Shown: piece by piece, positions 1 through 8,340 of the stretch
Layout of the letters: each line of letters starts with the position of its first letter
How positions within the stretch are numbered: position 1 is the stretch's first letter
DNA from: Acidovorax sp. Root219
Lineage (GTDB): Bacteria; Pseudomonadota; Gammaproteobacteria; Burkholderiales; Burkholderiaceae_C
Reading direction: 5' to 3'
Length of the DNA stretch: 64,000 bases
Assembly: GCF_001428665.1 (NCBI RefSeq)
Contig: NZ_LMIJ01000013.1
Coordinates: 79,064 to 143,063, forward strand
The notes under the pieces: generated by a model
What the model was told of the DNA's origin: nothing
Databases searched by the model: none
Seen by the model: only the letters and a program-made list of their open reading frames with translations
Program-made: the position numbers and the translations under genes

Positions 1-1712
1 TCGGACAGGCGCTTCCACTCGGCCAGAGGGATGGCGGTGTCGCCCGCATCGGTCCACTTCTTGCCCAGGAACGGGCTCCAGTCCACGGCGTACTTGCTCT
101 TGAAGTTGGTCAGCACCGGATCGACCGTGTGCTTGCCCGCATCCATGGCGGCGCGGTAGGCCTTGGCCATGTCGTCGCCCAGCGTCTCGCCCATGCCCTG
201 GGCCGCCAGCTTGTCGGCATACAGCTTGCGCGTGCCGGGGTGCTGGCCGATCTTCTTGTACATCAGCGGCTGGGTCAGCGCGGGGGTATCCTGCTCGTTG
301 TGGCCCAGCTTGCGGAAGCAGATGATGTCCACGACCACGTCCTTCTGGAATTCCATGCGGAATTCAAGGGCGAGCTGGGTGGCCAGCACCACGGCTTCAG
401 GATCGTCGCCGTTCACGTGCAGCACGGGCGACTCGATCATCTTCACGATGTCGGTGCAGTACAGCGTCGAGCGTGCGTCGCGCGGATCGGAGGTGGTGAA
501 GCCGATCTGGTTGTTGATGATGATGTGCACCGTGCCACCCGTGGAGTAGCCACGGGTCTGGGCCAGCGCCAGGGTTTCCTGGTTCACGCCCTGGCCGGCA
601 AAGGCTGCGTCACCGTGCACCAGCACGGGCAGCACCTGCTTGCCCAGCGGGTCGGCGCGGCGGTCCATGCGGGCACGCACCGAGCCTTCGACCACGGGAT
701 TCACGATTTCCAGGTGGGACGGGTTGAACGCCAGCGACAGGTGGACCGGGCCGCCAGGGGTGGTCACGTCGGAGCTGAAGCCCTGGTGGTACTTCACGTC
801 GCCCGAGGGCAGGTCTTCGGGGGCGGTGTGGTCGAACTCGGCGAACAGGTCCGCAGGCATCTTGCCCATGGAGTTCACCAGCACGTTCAGGCGGCCACGG
901 TGGGCCATGCCGATCACGATCTCCTGCACGCCCTTGGCGCCGGCGGACTGGATCAGCTCGTCCATGGCGGCGATGAAGCTTTCGCCCCCTTCCAGGGAGA
1001 AACGCTTCTGGCCGACGTACTTGGTGTGCAGGAAGCGCTCCAGGCCTTCGGCGGCCGTCAGGCGGTCGAGGATGTGCTTTTTCTTCTCGGCGCCGAAGCT
1101 GGGCTTGCTGCGGATAGTTTCCAGCTTTTCCTGCCACCAGCGCTTCTGGTTCTGGTCGGTGGCGTACATGTACTCGGCACCGATGGAGCCGCAGTAGGTC
1201 TCGCGCAGGGCATTGATCAGCTCGCGCAGCGGCAGGGATTCCTTGCCGAAGAAGGTGTTGCTGATGTTGAAGACGGTTTCCTGGTCCGCGTCGCTGAAGC
1301 CGTAGAACGAGGCTTCGAGTTCGGGGATCGCAGGGCGCTCGGTGCGCTTCAGGGGATCGAGGTCGGCCCAGCGCTGGCCCACGTTGCGGTAGGCGGCAAT
1401 CAGCTGCTGTACAGCGGTGCGCTTGCGGCCCAGTTCCGAATCGGCACCGGTGGCGACGACGACCTTGGTGCCGCCCTGCTTTGCGCGCTCGGCGAAGGCA
1501 TTGACGACGGGAAGGTGGGGGACGTCCTTGGCATTGGAGCCATCGACGGCAGGCACGTGCTGCAGTGCGTCGAAATACTCGCGCCAGGTGTCAGGCACGC
1601 TGCCGGGGTTGGCGAGGTAGTTCTCGTACATCTCTTCGACATAGGGCGCGTTGCCGCCGAAGAGGTAGGTGTTGCCTTGGTAGGCTTGATAGACGGATGT
1701 CGTATCGCTCAT
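1..1712 (-). CDS. sucA: 2-oxoglutarate dehydrogenase E1 component, N-terminal part (runs off the window)
   Basis: E1 subunit of the 2-oxoglutarate dehydrogenase complex, the thiamine-diphosphate enzyme that decarboxylates 2-oxoglutarate in the TCA cycle. The first 570 codons are present and the 3' part lies beyond base 1; the family is usually about 950 residues. The N-terminus MSDTTSVYQAYQGNTYLFGG, the segment GMAHRGRLNVLVN and the substrate/ThDP region with HGDAAFAGQG and IGFTTSDPRDARS are characteristic. Translation starts at the ATG on the complement of 1710-1712. sucB and lpd would be expected downstream, outside the window. It is transcribed away from the permease gene at 2240, across a 527-bp gap that contains a palindromic repeat element. 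Confidence 0.97.
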   Translation of the reverse strand, partial: MSDTTSVYQAYQGNTYLFGGNAPYVEEMYENYLANPGSVPDTWREYFDALQHVPAVDGSNAKDVPHLPVVNAFAERAKQGGTKVVVATGADSELGRKRTAVQQLIAAYRNVGQRWADLDPLKRTERPAIPELEASFYGFSDADQETVFNISNTFFGKESLPLRELINALRETYCGSIGAEYMYATDQNQKRWWQEKLETIRSKPSFGAEKKKHILDRLTAAEGLERFLHTKYVGQKRFSLEGGESFIAAMDELIQSAGAKGVQEIVIGMAHRGRLNVLVNSMGKMPADLFAEFDHTAPEDLPSGDVKYHQGFSSDVTTPGGPVHLSLAFNPSHLEIVNPVVEGSVRARMDRRADPLGKQVLPVLVHGDAAFAGQGVNQETLALAQTRGYSTGGTVHIIINNQIGFTTSDPRDARSTLYCTDIVKMIESPVLHVNGDDPEAVVLATQLALEFRMEFQKDVVVDIICFRKLGHNEQDTPALTQPLMYKKIGQHPGTRKLYADKLAAQGMGETLGDDMAKAYRAAMDAGKHTVDPVLTNFKSKYAVDWSPFLGKKWTDAGDTAIPLAEWKRLS

Positions 1713-1862
1713 ATTCCGCTGACCTCCGCTTCCCTGAGGGAAGCATTAGCTGGTTGAGAAACCTTCCGCGACACGGCTGGACCGGTTGGCGGATGCGACT
1801 GTGGCTGGGGAAGGGCCTTGGTACGGGCTGCATTGTGCCACTGATCTGCATCAAGCCCAAAG

Positions 1863-2127
1863 AACCTGTTTACGATCTCGCAGGGGATCGCGTTGGAGCG
1901 CAATCGGGATGAGTGGATGCTTCGGATGCGCAGCATGGGCTCATGCCCATGCAAGCAGCCGGGGCATTCAATCGCCCGATTTCGCCCCAACCCTTCGGGC
2001 GGCGGCCTTGGCGGGCGGTCTGCGGCGTTGCGGCGCTTGCCAATAGCCGAGCTATTGGCTGCGCACCGCGCCTAGCACCCCACCCGCCAAGGCCGCTGCG
2101 CGCCCCCTGGGAGATCGTAAACAGGTT
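1863..2127. repeat. Intergenic palindromic element with 17-bp perfect terminal inverted repeats
   Basis: The sequence AACCTGTTTACGATCTC at 1863-1879 is repeated exactly, inverted, at 2111-2127. Nested inside are a second perfect inverted repeat of 14 bp (2002-2015 with 2083-2096) and a central 9-bp hairpin with a 3-nt loop (2039-2047 with 2051-2059). An 11-bp direct copy of the right flank, ACAGGTTCCAA, occurs at 2121-2131 and again at 2230-2240 just before the permease start codon. No convincing protein is encoded. The nested symmetry suggests a mobile, MITE-like or structured intergenic repeat. It fills most of the 1713-2239 gap between divergent genes and may carry or separate their promoters. 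Confidence 0.75.
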
Positions 2128-2239
2128 CCAAGCGCGGCCCATATGTATCCGCGTGCCATGGAAATGCAGGGCGCCGCAGCACCTCGCGTACATTGCGGGT
2201 ACACGCGATAGGGCGGGTATACGTTCTCAACAGGTTCCA

Positions 2240-3307
2240 ATGAGCCCCAACACACTCCAAGACAAGACTTTCCTGCTGCTACTGGTGCTGGTCACCGTGG
2301 CCTTCGGCGCCATCCTCTGGCAGTTCCACGGCGCGGTGTTCTGGGGCATGGTGCTGGCCATCCTGTTCGCACCGCTGCACCGCAAGGTGCTGCGGCGCCT
2401 GCGCCCGCGCACCAACCTGGCCGCGTTGATCACGCTGGGGCTGTGCCTGGTGATCGTGATCCTGCCGGTGGCCTTCCTCACCGTCTCGCTGGTCCAGGAG
2501 GCCACGGTCATCTATGAGCGCACGCGCACGGGGCAGCTCAACTTCGGCCTGTACTTCCAGCAGGTCATCGCCGCCCTGCCCCAGTGGGCCGTGAACCTGC
2601 TGGACCGCTTCAACCTGACTTCGGTGGCGCAGCTCCAGGAGCGGCTGTCGTCCGTGGCCGTGCAGGCCAGCCAGTTCATCGCCACCCAGGCGGTCAACAT
2701 CGGCCAGAACACGCTCGAGTTCCTGGTGGGCTTCGGCATCATGCTGTACCTGCTGTTCTTTCTGCTGCGCGACGGCGCGGCCCTGGGCGCGCGCATCGGC
2801 CGCGCCATCCCGCTCGAGACCGAGCACAAGCGCCAATTGGTCACCAAGTTCACCACCGTGATCCGCGCCACCGTCAAGGGCAACATCGTGGTCGCCGCCT
2901 CGCAGGGTGCCCTGGGCGGGCTGATCTTCTGGATCCTGGGCATCCAGGGCCCCGTGCTCTGGGGCGTGCTCATGGCCTTTCTGTCGCTGCTGCCCGCCGT
3001 GGGCGCCGGCCTGATCTGGCTGCCCGTGGCCATCTACTTCCTGGCCACCGGCGCCGTGTGGCAGGGCGTGGTGCTGATCGCCTACGGCATCGGCGTCATC
3101 GGCCTGGTGGACAACGTCCTGCGCCCCATCCTGGTCGGCAAGGACACCAAGATGCCCGACTACGTGGTGCTGATATCCACCTTGGGCGGGCTGGGCTTGT
3201 TTGGCCTGACGGGCTTCGTCATCGGCCCGGTGATCGCGGCGCTGTTCATGGCGACCTGGGATCTGTTCTCGCCCGAGCCGGCCCAGATACACCGCGATCC
3301 GAGCTGA
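2240..3307 (+). CDS. AI-2E family (PerM/YhhT-type) inner-membrane transporter
   Basis: A 355-residue polytopic membrane protein of the AI-2E exporter (formerly UPF0118) family. Hydrophobic helices occupy about residues 10-50, 60-85, 150-175 and then most of the C-terminal half, as is typical for these permeases. The segments GFGIMLYLLFFLLRDG and VGAGLIWLPVAIYFLATG are typical of the family. The start at the ATG at 2240 opens with MSPNTLQDKTFLLLLVLV and is preferred to upstream in-frame starts because those run through the palindromic repeat. The transported substrate cannot be inferred; family members have been linked to AI-2, auxin or ion transport in different species. Confidence 0.85.
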   Translation: MSPNTLQDKTFLLLLVLVTVAFGAILWQFHGAVFWGMVLAILFAPLHRKVLRRLRPRTNLAALITLGLCLVIVILPVAFLTVSLVQEATVIYERTRTGQLNFGLYFQQVIAALPQWAVNLLDRFNLTSVAQLQERLSSVAVQASQFIATQAVNIGQNTLEFLVGFGIMLYLLFFLLRDGAALGARIGRAIPLETEHKRQLVTKFTTVIRATVKGNIVVAASQGALGGLIFWILGIQGPVLWGVLMAFLSLLPAVGAGLIWLPVAIYFLATGAVWQGVVLIAYGIGVIGLVDNVLRPILVGKDTKMPDYVVLISTLGGLGLFGLTGFVIGPVIAALFMATWDLFSPEPAQIHRDPS

Positions 3308-3338
3308 TCGAAGCCTGCACACCATCTGGGAGCACTCG

Positions 3339-3824
3339 TTGGCAGCCGCTCGCAACGCAATTTTCCTGATCGCAGGCGCATGGTTTGCTGGCGGCCTTGC
3401 ATTTGCGCAAGCTCCCGCCTGCAAAGGCCACACGACCTACCAGGGAGGTGCACTGTATTCAGATGGCGGCTCGGTCGAAGTCTGGTTGCAGCGCCCCTGC
3501 AAGGAAGGCATCACTACCCTGGCAGTGAAGCGCACCCTGACCGACGAGATCTATCCGCTGACAGTCGATGGACGGGTGCTGCCCAACAGGTCCAAGGAAG
3601 AGTCGGCGCAATTGCGGGAGCTCGATGCCATCGTCACCAGGCGCGCAGGCGCGAAAAGCCTCTCCGAGTTCATGAAGGAGCAGCTCGCCACGTTCCTCGA
3701 TCTGAGCCCGGAAGACAACTACGTGGCCGCATTGGCCCTGATCCAGAGCAGTTGCGGCTCGCTCAAGACATTGGCGAAAAATCCCATGCTTTGCCTCAAG
3801 TACGCAGTAGGCGCCATCCCCTAA
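3339..3824 (+). CDS. Small secreted protein of unknown function
   Basis: A predicted 161-residue exported protein. The N-terminus is a signal peptide: positively charged start, hydrophobic core IFLIAGAWFAGGLAFAQA and likely cleavage after AFAQA near residue 25. The mature part has four cysteines (PACKG, RPCKEG, SSCGS, MLCLK), which could form two disulfides in the periplasm. The start is TTG at 3339, because no ATG or GTG lies in frame before the signal sequence. It begins 31 nt after the permease stop, so co-transcription is possible. I do not recognise the family. Confidence 0.6.
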   Translation: MAAARNAIFLIAGAWFAGGLAFAQAPACKGHTTYQGGALYSDGGSVEVWLQRPCKEGITTLAVKRTLTDEIYPLTVDGRVLPNRSKEESAQLRELDAIVTRRAGAKSLSEFMKEQLATFLDLSPEDNYVAALALIQSSCGSLKTLAKNPMLCLKYAVGAIP

Positions 3825-3860
3825 AGCCCGTGCCGGACCGCTTGGCAGGGCCAACCAGGC

Positions 3861-4589
3861 TTAGATCACCCGCACCCCCAGCTCGCTCACCAGCGCAGCC
3901 GCCTGGTCCTGCGAAATCACTGCCCCCTTGAAGAACTGCGCCACATTGGCGATGCGCAGCCCCGCCAGGTCCACCGCGCGCAGGTCGGCACCGTCGAAGC
4001 GGGCGTTCTTGAGGTTGGCGTCGCGCAGGCTGCCGCCCTCGAACACGGCATCGCGGAAATCGCAGCCGCCCAGGTCGGCGTCCGACAGGTCCAACTGGCC
4101 AATGGTCTGCTTGCGAAACGACATGCCGCGCAGGTCCGCCCCCACCAGCAGCGAATCGTGAAACGCGAGGCCCAGCGTGTGCGCCTCGCGAAAGCCCGCC
4201 CCGGTGAGCTTGACCTCGGCGAACACGGCCGAGCCCAGCTTGCTGCGTGCCCAGCTGGTGTTGTTCAGGTCGCAGCGGTACCAGCGCGCATCGGTCAAGT
4301 CCGCCAGGTGGAAGTTGGCGAGCCCGGCCCGGCAGCCCAGCCAGCGGCTGTCGGCGAGGTTCGATTTTTCAAAAGAAGCCTCGGCCAGCGCGCACTCGGT
4401 GAACTGCACCCCGCGCAGCTCCAGCCGCGACAGGTCTGCCCTTTCGAAGTCGCATTGCTCGAAGTGCAGTGGGCCGGCACCGCGCTCCAACAGGGCCAAC
4501 ACGTCGGCCCGCGCCAGGGTCTGGCCCATGATGGGCGCGACCCCAGGCGAGGTGGCAGCGGAGGAAGAGCAGGCGAACGAAGCGGTCAT
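3861..4589 (-). CDS. Pentapeptide repeat protein
   Basis: A 242-residue protein built largely of pentapeptide repeats of the A(D/N)LXX type, for example CDFERADLSRLELRG, ADLTDARWYRCDLNNTS and SLRDANLKNARFDGADL. These fold into a right-handed beta helix, as in McbG and Qnr proteins. It is the last gene of a probable leftward operon, TetR regulator, SMR pump, then this gene, with only 34 nt between the SMR stop and this start. The context of a small multidrug pump suggests a role in tolerance to a toxic compound, but pentapeptide proteins have varied functions and the target is not evident. A shorter start at Met21 is possible. Confidence 0.85.
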   Translation of the reverse strand: MTASFACSSSAATSPGVAPIMGQTLARADVLALLERGAGPLHFEQCDFERADLSRLELRGVQFTECALAEASFEKSNLADSRWLGCRAGLANFHLADLTDARWYRCDLNNTSWARSKLGSAVFAEVKLTGAGFREAHTLGLAFHDSLLVGADLRGMSFRKQTIGQLDLSDADLGGCDFRDAVFEGGSLRDANLKNARFDGADLRAVDLAGLRIANVAQFFKGAVISQDQAAALVSELGVRVI

Positions 4590-4623
4590 GGCATCACCAG
4601 AAATCAGAAAAGAATGAGCGGGC

Positions 4624-4965
4624 TCAGTGGCCCACGCTCTTGGAAAAGAGGTTCACGACCAGCACCCCGGCAATGATCATGCCCAGGCCGATCACCGCGG
4701 GCAGGTCGAGTTTCTGCCCGTAGACCACCCAGCCCACGGCCGAGATCAGCACGATGCCCACGCCCGACCAGATCGCATAGGCAATGCCGACAGGCAGGGT
4801 CTTGAGCGTGAGCGACAACAGGTAGAACGACAGGCTGTAGGTGATGATCGTGATGGCGCTGGGCCCCAGGCGGGTGAAGCCCTCGGAGGCCTTGAGCGCC
4901 GAGGTGCCGATCACTTCGGAGACGATGGCAATGCCCAGCAATGCGTAGGCGGTGGGGAGATTCAT
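4624..4965 (-). CDS. EmrE-like small multidrug resistance (SMR) efflux protein
   Basis: A 113-residue, four-helix SMR transporter that exports cationic drugs or quaternary ammonium compounds in exchange for protons as a dimer. It closely follows EmrE. The essential glutamate is in helix 1 (SEVIGTSALK, E17), followed by EGFTRLGPS, then GIAYAIWSGVGIVLIS with the conserved helix 3 pattern, and KLDLPAVIGLGMIIAGVLVVN. The ATG at 4965 matches the family N-terminus; an upstream in-frame ATG would add six residues. It lies 26 nt after the TetR gene and 34 nt before the pentapeptide gene, so it is probably controlled by that regulator. Confidence 0.93.
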   Translation of the reverse strand: MNLPTAYALLGIAIVSEVIGTSALKASEGFTRLGPSAITIITYSLSFYLLSLTLKTLPVGIAYAIWSGVGIVLISAVGWVVYGQKLDLPAVIGLGMIIAGVLVVNLFSKSVGH

Positions 4966-4991
4966 GGGGTACTCGCGTTTCAACAGGGGGA

Positions 4992-5558
4992 TCAGTTACA
5001 CAGGTCCAACAGGGTTTTCAGCACGCGCGCCTTGCGCGCTTCGTCCATCGGGTACACGTCGAGCATCTGGCTGAACCAGTAGCCGTCGGCCGCCATGCGG
5101 CAGGCCAGCAGGCGGTCGGCCACCTGCGGGTCATCGCCATCCTCAGCGAGGGCGGCCTGCATCGTGGCGCTCCACTGCTCCCGACAGTGCGGCAAGGTCA
5201 GCGCCAGCAGGCCGATGGCGCGCTGGGCCTCCACCCGGTTGCAATCGGTGCCCTCGTCGAACGCCGTGCGGACATAGGCGCGGGCATGCCGGCCCGGCCG
5301 GCCGTCCTCTTCCTGGGCCAGTGCCTGGGCGTAGCCCTGCTGGAATTCTTCGAACAACTGGTCGCTCAGCGCATCAAGCAATGCCTGCTTGCTGCGAAAG
5401 TGGTGCTGCAGCCCACCCTTGGTCACGCCGGCGCGGGCCGACACGGCATCGAGCGTGACCGCATGGGGCCCCTGCTCGACCAGCAGCGTACGCACCACGG
5501 CCAGCAACTGGCTGCGCACCAGTTCGGGGTGCTTCTGGCGTCGGTGGGCTTCGGTCAT
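4992..5558 (-). CDS. TetR family repressor, probable regulator of the SMR pump operon
   Basis: A 188-residue TetR-family regulator. The N-terminal helix-turn-helix lies at about residues 15-60 (HAVTLDAVSARAGVTKGGLQHHFRSKQALL), followed by a helical ligand-binding domain rich in acidic and aromatic residues. The start is the ATG on the complement of 5556-5558. A near-perfect 24-bp palindrome sits only 4 nt upstream of this start codon, which fits autoregulation. The gene leads a compact leftward operon with the SMR pump and the pentapeptide protein, the usual arrangement for a drug-responsive efflux regulator. Confidence 0.92.
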   Translation of the reverse strand: MTEAHRRQKHPELVRSQLLAVVRTLLVEQGPHAVTLDAVSARAGVTKGGLQHHFRSKQALLDALSDQLFEEFQQGYAQALAQEEDGRPGRHARAYVRTAFDEGTDCNRVEAQRAIGLLALTLPHCREQWSATMQAALAEDGDDPQVADRLLACRMAADGYWFSQMLDVYPMDEARKARVLKTLLDLCN

Positions 5559-5561
5559 CAA

Positions 5562-5585
5562 AACAAACCATCTGGATGGAATGTT
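5562..5585. promoter_or_regulatory. Probable TetR operator (24-bp palindrome)
   Basis: The sequence AACAaaCCATC tg GATGGaaTGTT is fully symmetric around its central two bases. It lies 4 nt upstream of the TetR start codon. Position, size and symmetry match operators bound by TetR dimers, so the repressor is likely to control itself and the downstream pump. This is inferred from sequence only. Confidence 0.65.
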
Positions 5586-5745
5586 AAATGTACCCCATAG
5601 CGGAGAAGTCGGGGCCGCCCACCGTCCGCTGCGCAAGGAGGAATGCGGCCGCGTCCTCCTGCGCCCCATCACTTCAGACGGCATCGCCTGGGCAGCATGC
5701 CGCAGTGCTGCCCGTGGCCGTGCGCGCGGGCCTGACCGGTCGTTG

Positions 5746-7002
5746 CTATGGCAAGCGGGTGACCGCAGACGTTCCGACAGCCTTCTGGGTGACCCGGCCA
5801 ATCGTCAAGCCCTGCACCAGAATGGAAAAGACCACCACGCAATAAGTCAGTGCCAGCACGATCTCACGCTGCGCACCAGCCGGCAGGGAAAGTGCCAGCG
5901 CGACAGAAATGCCGCCGCGCAGCCCGCCCCAGGTCATGACATGGGCCGCACCTGGAGGAAGCGCGAACCACCCGCGCCCGAGGGCGACAGGCAGGCCTAC
6001 GGTGAGCCACCGGGCGCAGAGGGTGATCCCAATGGCCAACATGCCGCCAAACACCAATGGTGCCGAAAAAGCGATAAGAATCACCTCAAGCCCGATCAGC
6101 ACGAACAGCACTGCATTCAGGATCTCGTCCACAAGCTCCCAGAACATGTCGATGTAGCGCCGCGTGCTATCGGACATTGCCCGCGCCCGTCCACCGTTGC
6201 CGATGATCAGGCCGCACACCACCATGGCCAGCGGCCCCGATACATGCAGGTGGCTGGCAAACGCGTACCCGCCCATGACCGCCGCCAAGGTCAGCAGCAC
6301 CTCGACCTGGTACTGGTCGATGCTCTTGAGCATGCGAAAGACCACGTAGCCCAGCACCAGGCCAAAGGCAATGCCTCCCCCTGCCTCGCGCAGCAGCAAC
6401 GTGCCGGCGGCTGCAAACGTTGGCGTCTCTCCGCTGGACAGCACACCCAGCAAAAGTGCAAAGACGACCACGCCGACGCCATCGTTGAACAGAGATTCCC
6501 CTGCGATGACCAGTTCAAGCTCCTTGGGTGCGCCAGCGGACTTGAGAATGCCCATGACGGCGATGGGATCGGTTGGCGAGATCAGGGCGTCAAACAGAAG
6601 GCAATACAGCAAGGGCAAAGGAAGACCGATGTGCGGCAGAGCCAGCCACATCAACCCTCCCACAACGACGGTGGACACGACCGTTCCCACCAGCGCAAGC
6701 GCCGCCACCTGCCAGCGGAATTTCTTCAAGGCGCCGAGGTCCACGTGCAGCGCGCCTGCGAACAGCAGAAACGACAGCATGCCCTGCATGAGTACGTCGG
6801 AAAAATCGATGGACCGGATGAACGACTCTTCGTACCGGCGCAGGCCATGGTCCAACCCGGCTGCGTCAAGCCCCACCATGGCCAGGGAAAGTGCCAGCGC
6901 AATCGCCATCACACCAATGGTGGTGGGAAGCCGGGTCAGGCGGTGGTTGAGGTACGCGAGGAGCGCAGTGATGACGAGGCAGATCGCGGCAATATCAAGC
7001 AT
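5746..7002 (-). CDS. CPA1-type Na+(or K+):H+ antiporter
   Basis: A 418-residue cation:proton antiporter of the CPA1/NhaP group with about 12 hydrophobic segments. The conserved core motif [19 protein letters not shown] holds the Asn-Asp pair used for ion binding, and [18 protein letters not shown] is the other family hallmark. It exchanges Na+ or K+ for protons across the inner membrane; the ion cannot be decided from sequence. The start codon (complement of 7000-7002) is 3 nt after the stop of the DUF2254 gene, so it is the third gene of a HAD, DUF2254, antiporter operon. Confidence 0.92.
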   Translation of the reverse strand: MLDIAAICLVITALLAYLNHRLTRLPTTIGVMAIALALSLAMVGLDAAGLDHGLRRYEESFIRSIDFSDVLMQGMLSFLLFAGALHVDLGALKKFRWQVAALALVGTVVSTVVVGGLMWLALPHIGLPLPLLYCLLFDALISPTDPIAVMGILKSAGAPKELELVIAGESLFNDGVGVVVFALLLGVLSSGETPTFAAAGTLLLREAGGGIAFGLVLGYVVFRMLKSIDQYQVEVLLTLAAVMGGYAFASHLHVSGPLAMVVCGLIIGNGGRARAMSDSTRRYIDMFWELVDEILNAVLFVLIGLEVILIAFSAPLVFGGMLAIGITLCARWLTVGLPVALGRGWFALPPGAAHVMTWGGLRGGISVALALSLPAGAQREIVLALTYCVVVFSILVQGLTIGRVTQKAVGTSAVTRLP

Positions 7003-7005
7003 GTT

Positions 7006-8340
7006 TTAAATCCGTATCTCCGAGTGTTCCGTTTTCACGCCGACGGCACCGAGTACACCGGAGGCCGCAGCACTTCGAAAACTGCGATAGCGGCGGTGCA
7101 CGTCCTGACGATCGGATCGGTTGCCCAACTGGCGCCGCGCGTCCGCCCACACCAACTCGGCGTGGTGGGCCAGCGACTCCTTGCGATCAGTGGCAGATTC
7201 GCAGACGACCACCGCAGTCAATACGTCCAGGAGCTTGATCAGCACGGCCGCATTGGCGGCCGCGCTTTGCCGGATCATGTGAAACATCACATTCACCAGG
7301 CCGGCATATCCGATATCCGGAACCACCAACACCACGCTGTCGCCGCGCGTAGACACCCCGCTGGGCAAATGGTGCCCGGCGATATCGCACAGCGCAGCTC
7401 CCAGGCGATCCAGCACACTCATGGCGGTATTGGGGTCATTGATGCCCGGTGAAAGGGCCCTCACCGCCACCTCGACCAGTTGTCGGATCGCATACTCTGC
7501 ATTGCCTCCACTGCGGGTGTTGCCCAGGGCCGTGGCATCGCGTATGGCGGCCTCGGCGCCCGGAACATGGACCGTCATCAAGGCAATCGGTGCGCCCGGA
7601 AAAACGTAGTCCCCTGGCCGCACAAGCAACCTGATGGCAGTGCCATGCTGCGAGGCCCAGTCGGCGAGTTTGGTTTCATCGAGTTGCTGCAGATAGCCTT
7701 GCCGGGCATCCACCACCGGCGTCGCCTGTGCCCAGAAGTCGCCAGGTGGAACCTGCGCTGGCGGCTCATCGGCCAGCACACCCCGCACTGCTGAGCGCAC
7801 ATCTTCGCTGACCAGGTTCACCACGGTGTCGACATTGATGCGGCCAGCCATGTGCGCAACAAAGTAGACGAGTGTGCCGACGCAGGCCAAGGCCAGGACA
7901 ATGCCGAACGTCAATGCCAGGTGGGGCGTGAAGGGACCTTCTTCCTGGGTGCGAACACTGCGCAGAACCATCAGCGCATAGGAAAATGTGCCCAGGAATG
8001 CACCCAGCGTGATCTGAACGCCGCGGTCACGGGTGAAGTTGTGTAGCAGGCGCGGCCCCATTTGCCCCGCTGCCAGCGAAAGCGCAGCGATGGTGATGGA
8101 AAAGACGGTCCCGGCAACGCCAATGGCGGATGAGGCAATGACGCCCAGCAGCGTTCTCGCACCGGTTCCCCCGCCGTTGTAGATCCAGGTGCTGCCGATG
8201 AGCCATGCTGGCAGAAGGTCGCTCCGGTCCAGGCGCAGCAGCCCGAACGCCAGCAGAATCCCGAGCACCACCAGCGCTGCGGGCAGCAGCCAGAAGGAGT
8301 CACCGAGCGCACTCAGAAATTGGCGAAAGCGCGCCTTCAT
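7006..8340 (-). CDS. DUF2254 membrane protein
   Basis: A 444-residue membrane protein of the DUF2254 family, function unknown. It starts MKARFRQFLSALGDSFWLLP and has about four N-terminal transmembrane segments within the first 170 residues (for example WLLPAALVVLGILLAFGLL and TLLGVIASSAIGVAGTVFS). A long soluble C-terminal domain containing SPGINDPNTAMSVLDRLG follows. The start is chosen because its ATG (complement of 8338-8340) overlaps the TGA of the upstream HAD gene as ATGA, the mark of translational coupling. An ATG 12 codons upstream also exists. The downstream gene is a cation:proton antiporter, hinting at a role in ion homeostasis. Confidence 0.87.
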   Translation of the reverse strand: MKARFRQFLSALGDSFWLLPAALVVLGILLAFGLLRLDRSDLLPAWLIGSTWIYNGGGTGARTLLGVIASSAIGVAGTVFSITIAALSLAAGQMGPRLLHNFTRDRGVQITLGAFLGTFSYALMVLRSVRTQEEGPFTPHLALTFGIVLALACVGTLVYFVAHMAGRINVDTVVNLVSEDVRSAVRGVLADEPPAQVPPGDFWAQATPVVDARQGYLQQLDETKLADWASQHGTAIRLLVRPGDYVFPGAPIALMTVHVPGAEAAIRDATALGNTRSGGNAEYAIRQLVEVAVRALSPGINDPNTAMSVLDRLGAALCDIAGHHLPSGVSTRGDSVVLVVPDIGYAGLVNVMFHMIRQSAAANAAVLIKLLDVLTAVVVCESATDRKESLAHHAELVWADARRQLGNRSDRQDVHRRYRSFRSAAASGVLGAVGVKTEHSEIRI

